Shown here piece after piece: positions 25,828 to 39,700 of a stretch of DNA of 64,000 nucleotides (position 1 is its first letter; the number at the start of each line of letters is the position of its first letter). Source of the DNA: Nipponacmea schrenckii. Taxonomy: Eukaryota > Mollusca > Gastropoda > Lottiidae. The notes below the pieces were generated by a model. The model made no database searches, was not told the origin of the DNA, and saw only the letters and a program-made list of their open reading frames with translations. The translations under genes were made by a program, and so were the position numbers. Where the stretch lies: positions 22,359,023 to 22,423,022 of the forward strand of contig CM060200.1 in NCBI GenBank assembly GCA_030562195.1, in the 5' to 3' direction.

Positions 25828-27064
25828 CTATTACATCGTCGGTGGTAGACCCTTCCCAATACCTTCCAAGAAAACAAGAAAAAATTTCTGTATAATCTTT
25901 CTACGTCTACACCCTCCTAGACCCAAAAACCAAACGATTGCAAATGGTTAGCCTACTGGATTTGTTAATAACAGACATTGTAGCTAACTGCTTGAATAAC
26001 AGCTACCGGTAACTCAAACAGGAATAAATATCCATCATTCCATCATGACAATCAAATTATAAGTTTTGTTACCATCTTCAATATTATAGCTAAAAATGCC
26101 TCTATGATTGCCAAACGCTTTATAAAGAACTCCGGTGTTGGTTGGTTGGTAGATGACAAGTTAACGCTCGCTTCCAGCAAATGCTGATATAATATCGCAA
26201 ACTCGGTAGTTGTTGGTTTTCGTAGTATAGTTGTTATTTTTACGTTTGGCCTTACAAAAGACATGAAAATCTGAGTAATGTTCATGTCCTCTCTTCATAA
26301 ACTCCTTGAAGCAATGCTTTACATATATGGAGTATTTTTTAATCTTGTCATTCCCTCCAGATGTGAGTAACTTTCTTAACAAATTGATCTAATTTTGGAA
26401 TCCATAGTCTCTACTTGTGAACTAAGCCAGTGCTATATAGGAGAACAACACTGTTTGTTTTGCGACTGTGGTAGGAAAAAAGAAACAAACTGTTACCTAA
26501 AAACGTAGGATACCAATTCGAATTTTTGATATTCAAAAAGTATAGTATGTTGACATGTGCCCAATGTTGAATTTTAATATTATAAAAGTATTGTACCCAT
26601 ATGTTAACATGTTTTTCGACACAATGTCGAATTTGTATTTCATCTTTTCTGAATGAAATGGAATGATGGGCAAATGGTCATTATTTTTAATGACCGCCGA
26701 AAAGAAGTGGCAGGAAAATGTCATTCCGTCAGTATTGAAGAAAATTCAATGTATATACGACAGAGCTTATACTTATAAAATTAACTGTTGTCATAAAGTA
26801 TTACTTACCTTCCCTTACTATAGCTCTTTTGTATGGAAGGTAACATTATTTAATATTTCCCACAATTCACCATTCGGAAATACACCCGAGAGTGATGTCA
26901 TCTCCGTAATATTGAAATACCACAAATAAACTCAACAAAAGACTATATATACATTCATGACTTATTGAGGCGTTGTAACATTTATTTCGGAATTAGAACT
27001 GATAAGCGTAAATCACATTTTCTATCACAATTTTGCGATTACAGGTATTTCGTATAATCTTTCC

Positions 27065-27082
27065 GATTGTGACGTCACAATC
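27065..27082 (+). promoter_or_regulatory. Palindromic CRE upstream of ARIH1
   Basis: GATTGTGACGTCACAATC is an 18-base perfect palindrome centred on the CREB/ATF octamer TGACGTCA (27070-27077). It lies 110 bases before the ARIH1 start codon, a usual place for a proximal promoter CRE. Function is inferred. Confidence 0.55.
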
Positions 27083-27192
27083 ATAAAGTCAGTGTAGTCT
27101 GCCAAAGAAGGCTGAGAAAGCAAAACAAAAATAATTCTTGCCTCATATAACTAATTTCACCTGATTGACTCTTTTATATTACAAGAAACAAG

Positions 27193-30100
27193 ATGGATAG
27201 TGATGAAGATTGTATGCCCGATGATACTGAATCTGAACCGTCTGATAACGATGATGATGACGAATTGTCCATTGAAATGGGGAATGCAGAGCAATCTGCT
27301 GCCAACGACAGACAGGATGAAGAAGAATTCCATTACAATGTCCTGTCTGCTGACGAGATTGTAAAGTTTATGGTTGATACTATCAAAGAAGTGAATGCAG
27401 TTGTTCAGGTTTGTATATTTGTAACTCTATCAATAGTATTGTATGAGAATTTAGACCTTGCTTAGCAGATGAAAAGTAGATCTACCCATTCTCGGCCTAA
27501 TTCTATACAAAAATGTCTTGTTCAGCCCTCATGGCTATGATTGTAATTGGAATATGGCTTTATATGACTATGATTTCAAACTGGTAAGCTTACAAATAAT
27601 AAATAGAATGTAACTTAGTGCGGTATGTAACTAGATGCACTTTGAATTTAACCTTTCAGGTATGCATCATATAATTAACAAAATAGGCTATGAATAAACT
27701 TTTGCTCTTTCCCAAACCTAAAATGGCAGATTATTAAGTATTACTGGTAGATAATTGAGGTCGGGCTGATGAAGGTCGCAAATGCCCAAAGGGGAGGATT
27801 GAAGTATTGCATTAATAGTATTGGAGTTACACATCCAATCGGTTGATCAACTGCTATCTTGTGTGCTCACCCTCCTACAGGCTGCATTTTTTTACAGATC
27901 CTTTTGGTTTTTGTGTTTATACCGATGCAAATTCATGATTATTAGATATTTTTTTTTGGTTTGGTCTTATCTAAAGACTTCTTACTGTTATTTGATTTAA
28001 CTTCAATGTATCTTGTGTTTTCAATATAAGGCATAACTTATGGTTGTTGATGAAAAGAATCACATTGGCTGTTCCTAAAATTAGGCTGAAGCAAGAGCCA
28101 GGAAAGTTTTTCGAACGATCTATCCATTTATTTGGATAACAATATAATAACCCAGTTAAAAATTGCAGATATACAAATCTATTGTAAAATATACTGAACA
28201 AGCTTTCAGGTAAATAATCAACAGAGTGACTGGGATATCAAGTATCTCAACAAATTCTTTCTTTTTAGATTCCTGCAACTATTACGAGAATTTTATTAAA
28301 CCATTTTAAATGGGATAAAGAAAAATTAATGGAAAGGTAAGATAGAGACTTTTGTTGTAATTCTTTCGGAATCCTTAATAAACAGTAATCTGAACCAAAC
28401 TGAACTGCTCTTATGTTAGAAGTTGAAGAAAGTTATTTACTTTCTATTGAAGGTATTATGATGGTGATCAAGAAAGGTTGTTCTCTGAAGCCCATGTTGT
28501 AAATCCACATAAACGAGATTCAGCTAGTGGACGATCTAGGGTAAGTTTGTGCTATCTCTAATAATTTTATGTCAGTTATACAAAGACTATTGGTTGGTGT
28601 GAAATATGTTGACAGCATGAATGTATCTTTTAGATGAGATTTAGATGATTTCACAATTTTATTTCAGCAGAGAGTCACTCGTTCTAATGCTGGAAATGAA
28701 GAGCTTATATGTGAAATCTGTTGTCTTGGTAAAGTTTCTACAGTAAGTAAACTACTTCTTACCAGATTTGTTCTGAATGATGGATTCAATGGCTTAGTTT
28801 GGACATTGATATGCTCTTAGAAGGCATCTTTGAAGTTAAATAATTGTTCTATTCCATCCACCATTACCAGCTTTTAACTTGTTTATTTGAAGAAATGTGG
28901 TTACTTTATAATTTACTTAGTATGTTGTAAAATTGCCAAATGAAATAAAAATTTTTTACAGGACATGACAGGTTTAGAATGTGGACATAAATTCTGTGCA
29001 GAATGTTGGACTGACTACCTCACAGCTAAAATAATGGATGAAGGTATGGGTCAGACAATATCGTGTGCTGCATATAACTGTGATATTTTAGTTGATGATG
29101 CCACTGTCATGTAAGTATCATATATTCTAGTATCAGGAAAAATCAAGGATTTTATTGTCAGATTCTTGATTGGGAAATTGAAATTGAGTTTTGGCCCTTA
29201 CTAATCCTGATATGAGATTTAAACCTGGCCATGTGTCAGAATTAACATGAAGGGTGCATTATATTTGTTTTGGCTTTTCAGGTCCCTATTAAAAGAACCC
29301 AAAGTAAGATTGAAATATCAACAAATTATAACTAATAGCTTTGTAGATGTAAGTTTATTTCATATTTGAACAATTAATTCATATTTATTCAAAATAAGCA
29401 AGTCTGTAAGTCTACGATGTCATTTCTATTTTATATGTGGAACTTCCTAATGTACCGGTATATGAATTATTATTACCACAGTATCTCCATTTTAAATGTG
29501 CAGTTTGCAATATATCCCCTTTTATCTAAATATTATGATTTTATGTTACCAAGACTAAAATGGTTTGATGATTATTTCAGTGTAATAGGTTATTACGATG
29601 GTGTCCAGCACCAGATTGTGGTCATGTAATTAAAGTTAAATATTATGATTGTAAACCTGTAAAGTGTTCCTGTAAACATATTTTCTGGTGAGGAGTGTGT
29701 ATTATTTTATATATATATATATATATTTTTCAAAATGCTTGCATGCAGTCACTGTTACAATTAAAGAATGCACACACAAAATAATTTAAAAACAAGTTGA
29801 GTATGGGTTATCCTTCTCCTATGATAATGCTGGTTTGGTAGTTGTTTAAGGCTATGAATACAGTGAACTAGGTCCCAACTTTTTATTGATAATAGACTGA
29901 CGTTAAAACAGCAGTATCAGTCTATGATAAAAACAATTTTACTTTTAGTTTTGCTTGTGGTGAAAACTGGCATGATCCTGTAAGATGTGTATGGTTAAAG
30001 AAATGGATAAAAAAATGTGATGATGATAGCGAAACATCTAATTGGATTGCTGCTAATACTAAGGTTGGATTTAAACAAAGGACTTTGCTAAATAAAAAAT

Positions 30101-32611
30101 ACTCACTTGGTAGTAGTTAATTGATAAAAGAAATACTATAGATGTATTTCTGCACCTTCAATATGCCGAATCTGCTATTTAAGATATGATTTTACACATG
30201 GACAGAAACAAGGATACAAAAATCCTTCTTTTTTTTGATTTGAAGGAAGGAAATCGAAATTTTATTTTCAAATTTTAACCAAAATCCCAAATCATTTTTT
30301 GTATGTATTGTTTTCGTTTATAGGAATGTCCTAAGTGTAATGTTACCATAGAAAAAGATGGCGGTTGTAATCATATTGTATGTAAAAATCATAATTGTAA
30401 AGCTGATTTCTGTTGGGTTTGTTTAGGTCCCTGGGAACCACATGGATCTTCATGGTATGCTTTATTTTTTTTCTGTATCATATTACGTTATGTTCTCTAA
30501 TTATTCTGTTTTTATTCCATTCTCATTCTGTAGTTACAAACAAAGCAATCAAATACACGATTGACTTTAAGGTTAGCTATATTAGTTAGTGCAATTGAGT
30601 TACTTGATTGTTTATGCCTATACTATTTGATATCAGATGTTGATGATATTTTGTGTTTATGATTTAGGTATAACTGTAATAGATATAATGAAGATGAAGC
30701 AAGAAAAGCCAGAGATAATCAAGAGGTATTTCTTTAATATATTTCTTTTCATTTAACTTATAAAACTGACAATTAATCATGTGCATAATTGGAAAAGTAT
30801 GCAGATTTTTTATGGGATTTTTTTTTTTTATCTACTTGTTTTCTTTTACAGAAATCTAGGTCAGCTTTACAGAGATATCTGTTTTACTGTAATAGATATA
30901 TGAATCATATGCAGAGTTTAAAGTTTGAAAACAAAGTAAGTAGTATATAGGTGAATAACTACACTATGCTATTACATACAGACACCAAACTATATTTGAA
31001 ATGACTATTTACAATCTCTCTTTACTGACATATCACATACTTCTGTATATCAACACATATGGTTTTATGAAGTTTTGTTCTGCATAGGTCTCCTTTATCT
31101 TTACACCTGTAATATTTTTGAATATATCATGATGTTCAGGCCTTAGAATTAAGATGAATAAACTCCTTCTGATATGATTCTTCAAAGGTATTTGGAACAA
31201 AACAATACAATTAATTTCTATTTCAGTTGTATGCATCTGTTAAAACTAAGATGGAAGAAATGCAACAACACAATATGTCTTGGATTGAAGTTCAGTTTCT
31301 TCAAAAAGCAGTTGATGTATTGTGTCAATGTAGACAAACATTAATGTATACCTATGTTTTTGCTTACTTCCTTAAGAAAAACAACCAATCCATTATATTT
31401 GAGGTAATTATTTAGATTCAAGATTGATAATGTGTGAGAGAATATTATTAGTAATCAACCTCTTTAAGAGAGGGTGAAAGGGATAGAGTAATGGCAACTA
31501 CTCATGGAAGTGGTATCATCTGTTTATTTAAAGCATTTTCAACTCACTATTAGCCGAGCTATCTTACTCTGCTGCTGGTTAACATGAGCGGTTGAATCCA
31601 GGCAATGGCATGGCATCCCATTAGTAATGTAGGTTGTAGGGGCTGATATGGAAAAAGTGTCAAGTTGTTCAGATGAGACAATAAACTGAGACCCTATATT
31701 CTACGCTTGTGCAAGTTAAAGATCACTTGACAGTTGGACAGTAGGCTTATTTCGCTGTCCTGTCAAAATTTCTCTCATTGTACATTGCATGGAATTGACA
31801 ATCTTCATAATCACATTGGGTCTTAAATATGACAGGAATACCATTTTGTGTTTGATCCCATTTTAAATTTAAGCTTGTTATGTTTAAAGGCACAATTTAA
31901 AAGAAATTGTAGTGAATGGTAAAGTTTATTTTCATAGGACAACCAAAAGGATTTAGAAAATGCTACAGAACAGTTATCAGAATATTTAGAAAGAGATATA
32001 TCATCAGAAATGTTACATGATATTAAACAGAAAGTTCAAGATAAATATAGGTGAGCATGATTAATCTGTACTAAATCACCTGAAGTCTGTTTACAGTTTG
32101 AATTATAAAGTACTCATATCTTTTACTTGGTGTAATGTTGTGATCCATTGATCTTTAAAAGTGACTGATTTGCCATTTGTGATGAAAAGTTGCAGAAACT
32201 GGAAATGTTTAGCTAATTAGTAATAGTGGCCACAGTTCACCGTTTGAATTTCAGCTGCAAATTTTATATATTATATGTAGAAAAGTAATATAAAGTAAAA
32301 TTCTTAGTTTAAGGTATTTTTGAACAAATTATAAGGTTTTCATGCACTTCTGAATACTATTTACTTTTTATCAAAACCCATAAATGGCAAACCTGTTACT
32401 TTCAAGAATTGAGGTAAAAGAATCAAACTGTGTCACAAATCATAAAATTACATGATTTAAACGTGTCAGGTATTGAGTTCTTGGAAAAAATGATTCTATA
32501 ACAACAACTCTTATATATTTCAGATACTGCGAAAGCCGACGTAAGGTCTTATTAGATCATGTACATGAAGGTTATGAAAAAGATTTATGGGATCATTTTG
32601 ATACATTTTAA
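27193..32611 (+). CDS. ARIH1: E3 ubiquitin-protein ligase ariadne-1 (ARIH1)
   Basis: Exons: 27193-27408, 28269-28336, 28453-28540, 28668-28742, 28962-29110, 29282-29348, 29581-29687, 29949-30063, 30324-30454, 30668-30725, 30852-30935, 31227-31403, 31938-32050, 32524-32611 (TAA); 511 residues. An RBR ligase takes ubiquitin from UBCH7-type E2 enzymes through a RING2 cysteine thioester and works with neddylated cullin-RING ligases. Visible in order: an acidic N terminus (~1-45), a UBA-like region (~50-105), RING1 starting 'CEICC' (~137), an IBR, RING2 with 'CPKC...DGGCNH' and the catalytic Cys310 (codon 30366-30368), then the Ariadne autoinhibitory domain to the C terminus ('ESRR...[11 protein letters not shown]'). 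The N terminus lacks the long Gly-rich tract of vertebrate ARIH1, so the protein is slightly shorter. All catalytic and zinc ligands looked for are present. Confidence 0.96.
29707..29727. repeat. (TA)n microsatellite in ARIH1 intron
   Basis: A run of TA dinucleotides in the intron after the exon ending at 29687. Confidence 0.85.
31540..31812 (+). mobile_element. Diverged SINE in ARIH1 intron
   Basis: Related to the copy at 5736-6090. Shared blocks include 'atggaaaaagtgtc', 'gagacaataaact', 'cttgacagttgg', 'gctgtcctgtcaaaattt' and 'ctctcattgtacattgcatg'. The tRNA-like head is more degraded here (B-box remnant 'ggttgaatcc'). Confidence 0.65.
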
Positions 32612-35091
32612 AGCTAGTAATCATAGGAATTTAATTGGATTCTTCATGAATCATTTATATTCAAGACAGCATCTCGATCATTTTGGTCTTTAGTTTTATT
32701 TTTTAATATTTATTTACATAGTTTTTTTTTGTAAAATGATGTAAATAAATGATGTGGAATCTTTAAATCTATGAACCTGTGGAATTTAGGTAATCGTGTG
32801 AAAATATCTGAAATAAAAACTGTAATCAACACTTGCATTTTATTTTGCGTTTGGGTATATTTCTTTTAACATAATCATGATAATGGCTAATGGAGTGATT
32901 TGGCAGGAGCTTTAATTGAGTATTTGTTCCACCTTTCCCTTTCCACTTATTATTGAAGCAGATGGAGATATAATGACTGTTTATGATACTAACTAACAGA
33001 CCTTAAGCTCAAAGATAACCACATATTTTGGTTTTTACTGTAATAATAGCTGGAACTTTATACATGGAAAAGAAATGAATATTTATCAGCCTAGCAAATA
33101 ATTTATATGTTGTTTTTATTTATTTGTTATCTATTATGTTTCTAAAAGGGGCTTCACAATTTCACTTGACTTCAGTTGGTCAGTATATCTTAAGTACAAC
33201 TGGGCCTACAGAGGGACAATCTACTTATTTATAGAAATATATACCATATGGTGAATAAAACCATACATGTCAAACTTACATTGTGTCCATGGTATCAAAT
33301 ATAATAGATTGTCTTTATACATGCTTTGAAATGTCATAAAACAGTATACCCTTATTGTTGAATATTAAATTACATGTATATGCTGGCAGATAATGATGTA
33401 TAGATTGAATGTAGCCCTTCCACATATCTCTTAAAGGATAAAACTTGTATATAATAAAGTATCTGTTATATTTCTTGTTACACCTTTATTTTTAGTGACA
33501 ATAACGGGCCTTATGTCAGTTCTAATGATCTAACTTTCTAATATTCCCGTCTTTTAAACTTATCAGCTAATCAAAGACCATGACTAACAAGTTCACTAGT
33601 CATTTATGCATTTTGTCAGTGGAATATTGTGATAGATTAACAAATGGTTAAAGACCTTTTAAATTGAATTTGAGTTAAATATATTATAATGCAGTTATAC
33701 ATGTGAAATTAGCTGATGATTTTTGAACGATTTTTTGCTTGTGTGGTTTCTACTGTATGTTGTGAGTTTAATATATGATTGATATATGAAAGCTTTTATA
33801 TATAATGGATGTATCAAAATGCCAGTGTTAATATCTATTCCATACAATTTCAATATAATATCTTTTATCTGTATGTTAGTAGGTCTAGAGAAAAATTGTT
33901 TTCTTCATTCAAAACTACAAATATTTTCTACAAAATGAACTATATATTGTTTTCCAAGTAAAGTATCAGGATTTATAATTTATTGAGCACGCAGATAGAG
34001 TTCTGTTCTTGCTGAGCATTTTTTCAAGTTGAATTTTGGAAAGAGCTTGAAAGTGTTAAGTTTTTTTGTTAGAACATTTAAATAGCTCAATACAAAATTG
34101 AGATATAGCTTCCCTGTTTACATTTGTTTGATAACAAAAAGAACTACTCTCATATAATTACTTTTTGTCTGAAAAGCACAATTATTACTAAATTGATCTC
34201 AATTCTGAATATGTTACAAAAAGCTATGACATGCTATTACTAGTCATGATTAGCCAATTGAAATCTTTGGTTATTATCTGGCTGTTGATCTAGAGCATAT
34301 TTATCCGTTTTACTTTATTTTTCGAGACACTACTTCTTAAGGTAGGAATGACAATAGCATGTTCTAAATGCTAATTTGCTCAAGCTAACTTTTGAACATA
34401 ATCTAATCATCTTTATATTTGATTTCTTCCTAAATAAAATGATGAAATGCTTTATTTTGCAGAATTCCATTGAAATATTCATTTGTTAATGCTTGGTTTT
34501 CTATTTTATACGATTGCTAGATATTTTAAACCCTATTATTTTGCTACAAGAGTAAATATTGAGTTGTGAATACCTTGTATATAGATGTTCAAATAAAAAA
34601 ATATTACTATTCAAATATAATTATGTTACTTTACTAGACACAAACCTGCTAATGTTGCATATTTTAGAAATTAGAGGTCCTCTTAAGTCTTAATCTGGTT
34701 TCCCTAAGTCGTGATGGGACATGTCTCACAAACTAAAGCACGTAATTGGCAAAAAACCACATGGTCTGTTTTTTTTTGAACATTAGTCCGGGGCGTTTCA
34801 AAGTGGTCCTTGTTCCAAAGAATTTATTGGTCCGAGTTGTAAACTTTTTCTTATTGACTGGTCGAGTTGGTTACTGGTCGATTTGTCCAAAGAGTAATTA
34901 TTGTTCGTTTTAAGAAAATTAAAACTTTCTGTACAAAGTATTGGGTTTCATCATATATGATTAATAAGTAATGCAAAAATATAAAATAAAACTCCATTTT
35001 AATTGAATATTGGATTTTAAGCGGAAAATATTTACTTCCTATTACTTTTAATTATATGAATTAAATAATTTCTCCTTTGAAAACAAGAAAA
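32612..35091. other. ARIH1 3' UTR and intergenic stretch before RPF1
   Basis: No coding exon, RNA gene or clear repeat was seen in this AT-rich stretch on either strand. The RPF1 promoter should lie at its right end, but no motif stands out. Confidence 0.5.
32744..32817 (+). terminator. ARIH1 poly(A) signals
   Basis: AATAAA at 32744-32749 and 32812-32817, 133 and 201 bases after the stop codon. Confidence 0.6.
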
Positions 35092-36675
35092 ATGGCGTCG
35101 AAACATAAAAACGTGGTTCCTGACAAATCAGATAAAATTCAAAATGAAGCACATTATCCACCAAAGAGTTTATCTGATATCAAAAATAAAGAAATCAGAA
35201 AGCAATTGTACGCGAAAATGAAGAAAGAGAAGAAAAAAGTTGGTACTTTAATTCTTTATGTATTATAACAACCTTGAAAAACGTAGGCCTACGGTGTATC
35301 CGTTTTACCAAGTAGTGATTGCAAGGTTCTTCTTCTTCTGAACAAGATTTAGAATTTATTCCTGTGTCCATCCAACACTGTTCCAGAAAGTATCTCTCAG
35401 AATAATATACTATAACTTGAGTTATAAAACAATATATAACCACGGGAATTGGAGGAGCCATCAATAGAGTCGTAGCAATCACTCACATAGTATATATAAA
35501 GACAAGGAATGAAACGACCAAATCAAAACACGGCACCCCGCCTCACCAAAACATCCCCAAAATGACACTTCCACTTATTTTTTTCACTGGAAACTTCACA
35601 AGCACATCACTAAATGGTTCACCTTTCATTTCCAACCAAATTTTAGGTCCTTAATTGAAGGGATGCAGCGCAATCCCCTTTCTTCCACAGATATTTTCAT
35701 TAGAAATTAGTTTAACAGCCTCAGCGTCTGTGACGTCACATTTAGCTCCGCACCAAATTAGAGAAGTCAATAAAAAAAGTTTAATATTTACTTTTCACCC
35801 ATAGAAATTGGTTTAAATTTATAAAATAATTAATCCAATCTATTTGAGAGAGTAATAAATTTTTATTTGCTTGATTTAGTGTTCATTTTTAACCGACAAT
35901 CTGAATGGCAAAGGGAGGCAATTTTTCATCTAGACCACTGTTAAATTGTGAAATTGTTGTATAAAAAGTTAATTGTTACCTTTTGATCAAAATATTTATG
36001 TGAATTGTTATGCAGGGAATGAAAAATATCATTATTGCAATAATCAGCCCGAAAATATCATTTTGTGATGTAATTGACAGAAAGGATCGTAAATGACTAT
36101 CAACAGTTGTTGTCTGAATCACATAATTACTTCCCTTACCACAAATTTGGTGCGGAGCTAAATGTGACGTCACAGACGCTGAGGCTAATTTCTAATGAAA
36201 ATATCTGGAAGAAAGGGGATTGCGCTGCATCCCTTGAATTAAGGACCTAAAATTTGGTTGGAAATGAAAGGTGGACCATCTAGTGATGTGCGTGTGAAGT
36301 TTCAAGTGAAAAAAATAAGTGGAAGTGTCATTTTGGGGATGTTTTGGTAAGGCGGGGTGAAGTGTTTTGATTTGGTTGTTTTGTTCCTTGTCTTTATATA
36401 TACTATGTGAGTGAGTGATACGACTCTATTGATGGCTCCTCCAATTCCTGTGATATAACTGAGATAATGTAAAAGAATATGATTATTATTATTATTATTT
36501 ATTTCAGCAAAAGATAGCAGTTAAGAAGAAAAAGAAAGCAGAGGCGAAAATGTTAGGTGATAAAGCTCCACCAAAGGCAGTGCCTAAAACCTTAGAAAAT
36601 ATGAGGATTAAAGATGAAACAATGGTCAATCCAGATGATGAAGAGGTGTGTCTAATAGCTGAATAGTGAATATTT

Positions 36676-36718
<43 letters not shown>

Positions 36719-39700
36719 TACATCTTTTCCAATACTTAATATAAAAGAACATGAATTATAGTGAATGTAGTATTTCATGTTAATTAATGTAAATCTTTAA
36801 ATAGTTGGATGTTGAGATAAAATGCTGTTGAAGTCAAGTTGTTAAAGTAAATGATGCTGAGAAAAAATATATAGTGATAAATGGAATATTGAGAAAAATA
36901 TGAATTGTAATTTCAGGTGTTTAAAGATGAATCCCAAGATGAAATGTCATCATATTTTAACAGACAATCCACCCCTAAAATATTAATTACATCAGATGAT
37001 AGAATTAATTCTGTAAGCAATCTCTCATTTTTGTCCTATCTTGTTTTTCAAGAATTACTGAGCTATGTTTTTTTTTTTATTGAGCTCATGCAAGATTTGG
37101 AAATATTAAGTCAAGGATAATTGTACCACAAATAACAAAAATTCTGAGTTCTGATTGGTTGAAATACATGGGGTTCAATAGCAATTTGACATCATGTCTT
37201 TGCAATTTGGCGTATTAATTTCAGCGAACTAGTTGCAAATCTTGTTAATGTTAATGATAAAAAGGATGTCTTCTTTTTCGTTCGATAGCGCACGTGCAGT
37301 TTGTTGTTATGTGCGTCATACTGCACCTAACGTCATAAAAACCGGATAGCCCATGTCTAAATTATCCATAAAAAAGAGTCCGGGAACAAAATCATCACAA
37401 TTTGTGGTACAATTCCGATAAACGACTTACTGTTTTAGATTTAGAGGGGGTTTATTCGATATTTAACCATGCTTGAATATACCATTAGAGACCCTCGACC
37501 GCAAGCGGTCTCGGGATCTAATGATTCAAGCATGGTTAAATATCGAATAAACCCCCTCTAAATCTAAAACAGAAAGTGTTTATCTTCTAATTAATTTATT
37601 ATTATTGAATAAATATTTATTTTGTTGTTATTTATTCAGATTGGTGACAATTCAATTTTGATTTGTCTGCAGGTGTTGAATTTATTATGTTTATGACATT
37701 TTTTAAACAGAAAACCAGAAAGTTTTGTAAAGAACTTGCCAGAATTATACCTAATGCAACAACAATGAAAAGAAGAGGATTTGATTTAAAGAAAATTATT
37801 CCACAGGCTATTTGTAAAGATTTCACAGATTTAATTGTTATTAATGAAGATAGAAAAATACCCAGTATCCTTTATAAGTTTAAGGTGATATTTTGGAAAG
37901 TAGATTTTTAAATCTCTGTTCTATTTCAAAGGCATTTAGCAATCAATGTATTTTTATACGCCCACATGGAAATGTGGACGTATATTGCCGTCGCCCCTGT
38001 CCGTCCGTCGGTCCGTCCATATTTGTTGTATCCACGATAGAGGCTACAGTTTTTATCCGATCTTAATGAAACTTGGTATACATGTATATATTGATAATAT
38101 CTCGGTCAAGTTCGAAAATGGAAATTATCGCATGAACGGTTTTTGAGTTATTGCACTTGACTTAGTAAAAGTAAAAACGCGTCAAATTTGGTTTGTATCC
38201 ACAATAGAGGCTACAATTTTTATCCGATCTTAATGAAACTTGGTATACATGTATATATTGATGATATCTCGGTCAAGTTCGAAAATAGAAATAGTCGCAT
38301 GAGCGGTTTTTGATTAATTGCCCTTGACTTAGTAAAAAAGCGTCAAATTTGGGTTGTATCCACAATAGAGGCCACAGTTTTTATCCGATCTTAATGAAAC
38401 TTGGTATTCATGTATAAATTGATTATATCTCGGTCAAGTTCGAAAATTGAAATAATCGCATGAGCGGTTTTTGAGTTATTGCCCTTGACTTAGTAAAAAC
38501 GCGTCAAATTTGGGTTGTATCCACAATAGAGGCTACAGTTTTTATCCGATTTTAAATGAAACTGGGTATACATGTATATATTGATGATATCTCTGTCAAG
38601 TTTGAAAATAGAAATAAGCGCATGAGCGTTTTGTGAGTTATTGCCCTTGACTTAGTAAAAACGTGTCAAATTTGGGTTGTATCCACAATAGAGGCTACAG
38701 TTTTTATCCGATCTTAATGAAACTTGGTATACATGTATATATTGATGATATTTCGGTCAAGTTCGAAAATAGAAATAATCGCATGAGCGGTTTTTGAGTT
38801 ATTGCCCTTGACTTAGTAAAAACGTGTCAAATTTGGGTTGTATCCACAATAGAGGCTACAGTTTTTATCCGATCTTAATGAAACTTGGTATAAATGTATA
38901 TATTAAGGATATCTCGATCAAGTTCGAAAATGGAAATTATCGCATGAACGGTTTTTGAGTTATTGCCCTTGATTTAGTAAAAACGCGTCAAATTTGGGTT
39001 GTATTCACAATAGAAGCTACAGTTTTTATCCAACCTTGATGAAACTTGGTATACATGTATATATTGATGATATCTCGGTCAAGTTCGAAAATGGAAATTA
39101 TCGCATGAAAGGTTTTTGAGTTATTGCCCTTGACTTAGTAAAATTGCGTCAAAATTCTATTGTGGTTGTGATTTTCAAAGGATTTTGATGGAACTTGGTG
39201 TAAGCATCAGAATTGATAAGACATTAGTCAAGATTGAATTTCTGACTTTTTTTAACAAATGGTTTTTGGGTTATTGCCCTTGACTTAGTAAAATTGCGTC
39301 AAAAATATTTGTGCTTGCAAAATAAGCTACAATTTTTTATACGCCCACATGAAATGGGGGGCGTATATTGTCGTCACCCACATCCGTCCGTCCGTCTGTC
39401 CGTCCGTCCACAATTGCTCGTAAACACTCTACACGGTGTAATTCTTGACGGATTTAGATGAAACTTAATATGAGTGTTTATGATCACGCAAGGATGAACC
39501 CTATTGAAAATCAGCGAAATCGGAAAAAAATTAGTATGAGTTCGTGCCCTTGTTCTTGAATGGCTCGTAAACACTCTACAACGTGCAATTCTTGACCGAT
39601 TTTGATGAAACTTGGTGTGAGAGTATGTTATAACTCAAGGATAAACCCTATCGAAAATCAGCGAAATCGAAAAACATTTAGTATGAGTTATTGCCCTTGT

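Larger units (their letters stand above)
25329..27192. other. SRCR 3' UTR and intergenic stretch before ARIH1
   Basis: No gene was recognised. Contents: the SRCR 3' UTR; a 146-bp hAT-like MITE at 25682-25827 that includes a 13-base C run; unremarkable AT-rich sequence; and the ARIH1 proximal promoter with a palindromic CRE (27065-27082). Small open frames here have no recognisable domains. Confidence 0.5.

Noticed and set aside
26052..26929. Several 60-90 codon open frames between the SRCR gene and ARIH1
   Set aside because: They overlap on both strands, lack splice context or domains, and fit chance in AT-rich DNA.
35077..35091. An upstream TTG start for RPF1
   Set aside because: Non-ATG initiation is unlikely when an ATG in good context follows 15 bases later at 35092.
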